From Syncephalis plumigaleata (taxonomy: Eukaryota > Zoopagomycota > Zoopagomycetes > Zoopagales > Piptocephalidaceae): 22,426 bases of DNA. Made by a program: the position numbers and the translations under genes. Positions 18,827 through 22,426 of this stretch are shown here, in pieces; position 1 is the first letter of the stretch, and the number at the start of each line of letters is the position of its first letter. Location of the stretch: NCBI GenBank assembly GCA_025201365.1, contig JAIXMF010000223.1, positions 1 through 22,426 on the forward strand. The letters run 5' to 3'. Under the pieces are notes generated by a model. It worked only from the letters and a program-made list of their open reading frames with translations, made no database searches and was not told where the DNA came from.

Positions 18827-20053
18827 ATGTTGTCTAGAATTCGTAGTCCCACACTGGTGCATTGCTTGAGAGTGGCGTGCACTCGTCGTTACTCGTCGTT
18901 GCAATGTCCCGAGTATGATTCTGAAGCGTTAGAAACAACTATTGACAATTGGAAAAGGGATATAATGAATAAATACACGGTGGAGCTTGATACGATAACC
19001 GCCTCACCATACACCTCGATGTGTATGACATTGAATCGGCCCTTGTCTACGCGGACATGTCCACTATTGTCGCCATTAAGCTCGGTGCCTAACGAGGTAT
19101 CATCGACATCGACTGTAAACGATGATGTTGAGCTACTGGAGCCAGCATCTGGCACGCCATTACCACTCAACTGGCATCTAGCCTATTTTCCCGCTCGACT
19201 ACGTGAAAGTCAACTGGCCTCTGATGGCTATGAACCGCAATGGCAACCGCCACCACCGTTCGAGCGTCGAGTATGGGCTAGCGGCAAGCTAAAATGGTGG
19301 CCCGACAATCCGCTCTGTATTGGTGATCGAGCACAACAAGAAACGCGCTGTCTATCCGTTGACGTGAAGCAAGGCAATTTGGGCACAACGATATTCGTAA
19401 CTACGGAGCAGACCACCAAGAATGTTCATGGTCCCACCGTCACTGATGAACGCTGTCTGGCTTACATGTCCACGGAAGTGGATCCAATACCGAAACCGAA
19501 ACTAGTAGCATGTAAGTAGCATGTAAGTAGCAATACGATCAATAATCGATAATAACTTTGCATGTGTAAATACAGCTAATAGAATACCCGAGTTCTCTCA
19601 TACGTTCATACCGACACCTATCACTTTATTCCGTTACTCTGCCCTCACTTTCAATAGTCATCGAATTCATTTTGATCATCAATATGCAACGGTAGAGGAG
19701 GGCTACCCGGGTAGGCTGCCACACCATTCTAACGGTATAACGCGAAACTAATAGAATGTAATTGATTATTTATAGCGCCATTAGTGCATGGTCCATTCAC
19801 GTGTACACTATTACTCGGTCTTTTGGAGGAGCAACTAGTGCAGCATGCAAAGAAACTACGTATTGACTCGTTTTCCTATCGTGCCATCAGTCCATTGTAT
19901 TGCGGACAACCACTCACGCTAAATGGTCGATGGATTACTAGTTCGGAATCGGATACCGATCCATCTAGGCTAAAATGCCATCTATGGGCCAACAACGAGC
20001 AAGGCGGTCTAGCAATGTCAGGTACAGCTACTGTCGATGTATTGAATGAGTAA
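18827..20053 (+). CDS. HTD2: Mitochondrial 3-hydroxyacyl-thioester dehydratase (HTD2-like)
   Basis: Three exons, 18827-19511, 19576-19710 and 19776-20053, give 365 residues with consistent phase. The first ~24 residues (Arg-rich, no acids, MLSRIRSP... CTRRYSS) look like a mitochondrial presequence. The N-terminal half carries the conserved segment LPLNWHLAYFPARLRESQL and FERRVWASGKLKWW, typical of the FAS1-like/MaoC N-terminal hotdog. The C-terminal hotdog has RYSALTFNSHRIHFD (residues 248-262) and EEGYPAPLVHGPF, which hold the hydratase active-site Asn/His/Asp region. HTD2 enzymes dehydrate 3-hydroxyacyl-ACP in mitochondrial type II fatty acid synthesis, which supplies the lipoate precursor; related proteins act as mesaconyl- or itaconyl-CoA hydratases, which I cannot exclude. 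Intron 1 has a duplicated donor site. The gene is 160 bases downstream of its neighbour and convergent with MED6. Confidence 0.9.
19505..19532 (+). repeat. 11-bp tandem repeat duplicating a 5' splice site
   Basis: The unit GTAGCATGTAA is present twice plus a partial third copy. Each full unit, with the next base pair, makes a GTAAGT donor, at 19512 and 19523. Only the first gives an open spliced frame; use of the second would retain an in-frame TAG. Confidence 0.9.
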
Positions 20054-20298
20054 AATACTTTATTACACTGAATAACAACTATAAACTAACTAAGTTGCAT
20101 GTAAATCAAATCTATCAGAACATGCATTGAATTCATTATATATATATATCTAATGGAATTATCATATGAATACTATTTACTAACATATAAGGCATTTAAA
20201 TCATGTAATCGATTGAATTGACCAGTTCTCTTGTATTGTTCTACACAGGCTGAGCTGCTTGCGAGCCTATATTTATATTATTGTTATTTCTAATGATA
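20054..20298. terminator. Convergent 3' spacer of HTD2-like gene and MED6
   Basis: The 245-base AT-rich spacer separates two tail-to-tail genes. Minus-strand AATAAA at 20059-20064 could end MED6 almost at the HTD2-like stop; a plus-strand ATTAAA lies at 20298-20303, inside the last MED6 codon region. Overlapping 3' UTRs are likely. A TA dinucleotide run lies near 20140. Confidence 0.4.
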
Positions 20299-21581
20299 TT
20301 AAACAGTTGCACCATTCAACTTACGCTTCTTTTTCTTCTTTCCCGTTACACTTGTATCGTCGCCCTTCTTTTTACGACGTGTTGTATCAAGTGTGGCTGT
20401 TGGCAGTTTAATATGTTATTAGCTATTTTAGTATATCCCGTAACACCAATTATTTGTCATTTACCTGATTGACTAGGGGATGCTCGACTCATCGCCGCTT
20501 GTACTGATGCCAGTGTAAGTCGACCGGTTGACGTAGTACCCGGTGTACCGGCATGTCCCATGGCTGTTCCCGTGGCGAATGTAGCAGCATTACTCGCGGG
20601 GAATCCACCTGTACCAGTGGCCAATGCCGCCATAAGACGATCGATATTCACTTGGAATTGCTGCGATTCCTGACGTCTCGCCATACTTAATGCGGCAGTT
20701 TCTATCCAGCATGTAGAATAGTGATTAATTCCACTATATACATATACATATACACAACCGATGGATATGCTCATGTGTAATGGCATCCTCTTACCACGAT
20801 TGTCCAGCTTCTCTTTCTCCATCTTTATCGTTTCCTCAGTACGCCATTGATAGCCACGAGATGGTTGGAAATTCACCAATTGTCGTGCTCGATCCATGGC
20901 TTTCTCTAAATGATACAGACTAGTTGACTAATACGCAATTAGTCATTATCATTATCTACACTATTGATTATCACTTACAATACGTGTATTAAGTAGGGTG
21001 AGCATATCCGGTGATTGGTATACATGACCATGAACCACATGATACACTGTCAATGGTACAACTAAATCCATGATAGATGTATATAATGTATGTGTAAGCA
21101 TTGATATACAGTAGTAATAACAATAAGCAGTATACCTTCATTAGGTCCACGTCGTAGTTGTTTCCTGATAATAAATAGTGCAGGCCAACGCTCGTGTACT
21201 ACTGAGAATTCCACACCAGTCATTCGACTATGAGTATAACGAGTCAGTAGATCGGAGAATAGTCGTGGTTCGTGAGTGATACAAACCGTAAATGTTCTTG
21301 CAGTGCTTCTAACGCGTTGAATTGCGTCTGCATCTTTAGTACGGCATTATTACACGTTGGATCCCAGAAGGGTGAATGCTCAAAGTAGTCCAGCACTGTA
21401 ATAGGGTTAAGCGGACCGAATTGCTAAACGCGTAGCTATCTCAATTACTAACACGTACACGCACGTATATATCAATAATAGTAGCTACTTACACCAAGCC
21501 ATTCGGGAAGTGCCATACAAGCTTGGTTAAATCGGTCTCAGCGGCTACCTGTCCCGCAGTTGCTGTATTGGTTGCAGCCAT
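20299..21581 (-). CDS. MED6: Mediator subunit 6
   Basis: MED6 is a head-module subunit of Mediator, linking activators to RNA polymerase II. Exons in transcription order: 21581-21493, 21423-21287, 21227-21136, 21061-20979, 20927-20795, 20701-20465, 20396-20299. Family landmarks are PEWLG then QFGPLNPITVLDYFEHSPFW, CNNAVLKMQ, EHLRRMTGVEFSVVHER, ALFIIRKQLRRGP, VPLTVYHVVHGHVYQSPDM and NFQPSRGYQW. The tail is Ala/Gly/Ser-rich and ends in a basic KKKKKRK cluster, perhaps a nuclear signal. The ATG at 21581 opens a frame with the expected TDLTKLVW, but the following PEWLG lies in another frame. One base appears to be missing near 21505-21507: the exon sum is 869, one short of a multiple of three. 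An internal ATG (21516-21514) gives an unbroken 267-residue version lacking the N-terminal strand. Exons 2-7 are in phase. Confidence 0.88.
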
Positions 21582-21725
21582 ATTACGCAGCAACAATAAA
21601 AGATAAACGGAAAAAGAAAGGGAGGATACGGTCAATGTGAAGTTATTTACACAAGGAAATTGATGAATTTATCGCATCTTCATTTATTTTATATAGCACA
21701 TACACGCGTACATATCTTCATTTAA
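21582..21725 (-). promoter_or_regulatory. Compact spacer: MED6 promoter and Nudix 3' end
   Basis: Only 144 bases lie between the Nudix stop and the MED6 start, both on the minus strand. Minus-strand AATAAA at 21683-21688 fits the Nudix poly(A) signal, so the MED6 promoter must be short or overlap the upstream gene's 3' UTR. Confidence 0.45.
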
Positions 21726-22426
21726 TCATGCACGATAAACTAGTTGCTGACCATCTGGATCGTTTTGTTCCTGTAAATAGCAAGGAATGAAGGTGTCCCA
21801 CCAAATAACGGTCGAAATTGTGAATTAGATGCTCGTATTTCCGCGAGTAGTCCACTGCCAACCGGCATTCTTTTCAGGTTCCATATTCTATGAGTAGGAT
21901 ACAATCTTAGTATATAAGTAATCAGTATTATATTCTAATAGATACACTCACCTGAGGTTCAGCTGTGAGTCTTGACAAACGCCACGTACGAACACGGCAA
22001 CACAATGCTTATTGGATTCTTGGAAGATCACGTTAAAGCAGGAGATGACACGAACATCATCGATTTCTAGTCCTGTCTCTTCACGACATTCCCCTAGTTG
22101 TTGATACGTCATACACCTTAGATGTCGCTCTTTATCATTATCCAGTTATGTAGACTAGATGACTTACGTTTACGGCATTCCTCGAATGATTCACCAAACT
22201 CTAATGCACCTATATATACATATATACATATACATATACATATTAAAGCGAATGAATAGTGTCTATCATATGCTAGTCGCCATCATTACTTACCACCAGG
22301 GAACTGCCAGTAGCCTATGTATTTCATGTTGATTAATCGATAGTTATTATACTATACAGTTGAGCGACATACCTTCTCCATGCTTGCCCTTACGTAGACC
22401 AACGAGTACTTGATCGCTACCGATAG
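21726..22426 (-). CDS. NUDT15-like Nudix hydrolase, 3' part
   Basis: The gene runs off the right edge, so its start is missing. Visible exons in transcription order: 22426-22373, 22314-22294 (21-nt microexon), 22209-22168, 22093-21952, 21887-21726. The Nudix box (G-x5-E-x7-REUxEExGU) is assembled across three exons: GG ends the microexon, ALEFGESFEECRK is in the third, and ECREETGLEI in the fourth. It would bind the metal ions that hydrolyse nucleoside diphosphate-X substrates. VLVGLRKGKHGEG and YWQFPGG match NUDT15/MTH2 relatives, which clean nucleotide pools (oxidised or modified dNTPs). NMEPEKNAGWQW in the last exon is also family-typical but lies out of phase with the exon-4 splice; the end of that exon again reads best in the other frame. 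The stop is 21728-21726 in one frame and 21742-21740 in another. Family call is firm; the C-terminus is unresolved. Confidence 0.82.

Overview
This window is nuclear DNA from a fungus. The evidence is a processive chitin synthase, a secreted GH20 beta-N-acetylhexosaminidase, a mucin-like surface protein, a Mediator subunit, and short spliceosomal introns (51-93 nt) with GTAAGT-type donors and CTAAC/CTAAT-like branch sites. The long, AT-rich, microsatellite-laden spacers and the mix of intronless and many-intron genes would suit an early-diverging lineage (Zoopagomycota/Mucoromycota grade), but that placement is a guess.

Layout. (1) 1-2010: a secreted chitinolytic hexosaminidase (+, intronless). 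(2) 1945-7201: a 5.3 kb spacer with no supportable gene, full of simple repeats and polypyrimidine tracts; its right part is probably promoter and leader of the next gene. (3) 7202-10327: a 1041-residue mucin-like type I membrane protein (+) with a 14-copy octapeptide array, PLPSL repeats, a SEA-like juxtamembrane domain, one membrane helix and a short basic tail. (4) 10975-13500: a class I-III type chitin synthase (-), convergent with (3). (5) 13501-15803: a 2.3 kb divergent spacer. (6) 15804-18666: a seven-exon gene (+) for an 822-residue protein that I read as four tandem actinoporin-like beta-sandwich domains, roughly one per large exon. (7) 18827-20053: a mitochondrial HTD2-type hotdog hydratase (+, three exons). 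(8) 20299-21581: Mediator subunit 6 (-, seven exons) with an apparent one-base frame break in exon 1. (9) 21726-22426: 3' part of a NUDT15-like Nudix hydrolase (-, five visible exons) whose last exon changes frame relative to its family.

The left half is wall-themed (chitin degradation, wall/membrane surface protein, chitin synthesis). The right half is a compact run of unrelated housekeeping genes plus the tandem pore-former-like protein, which is the most unusual item here. All exon joins were worked out by eye from splice motifs, phase and family similarity; no search was run.
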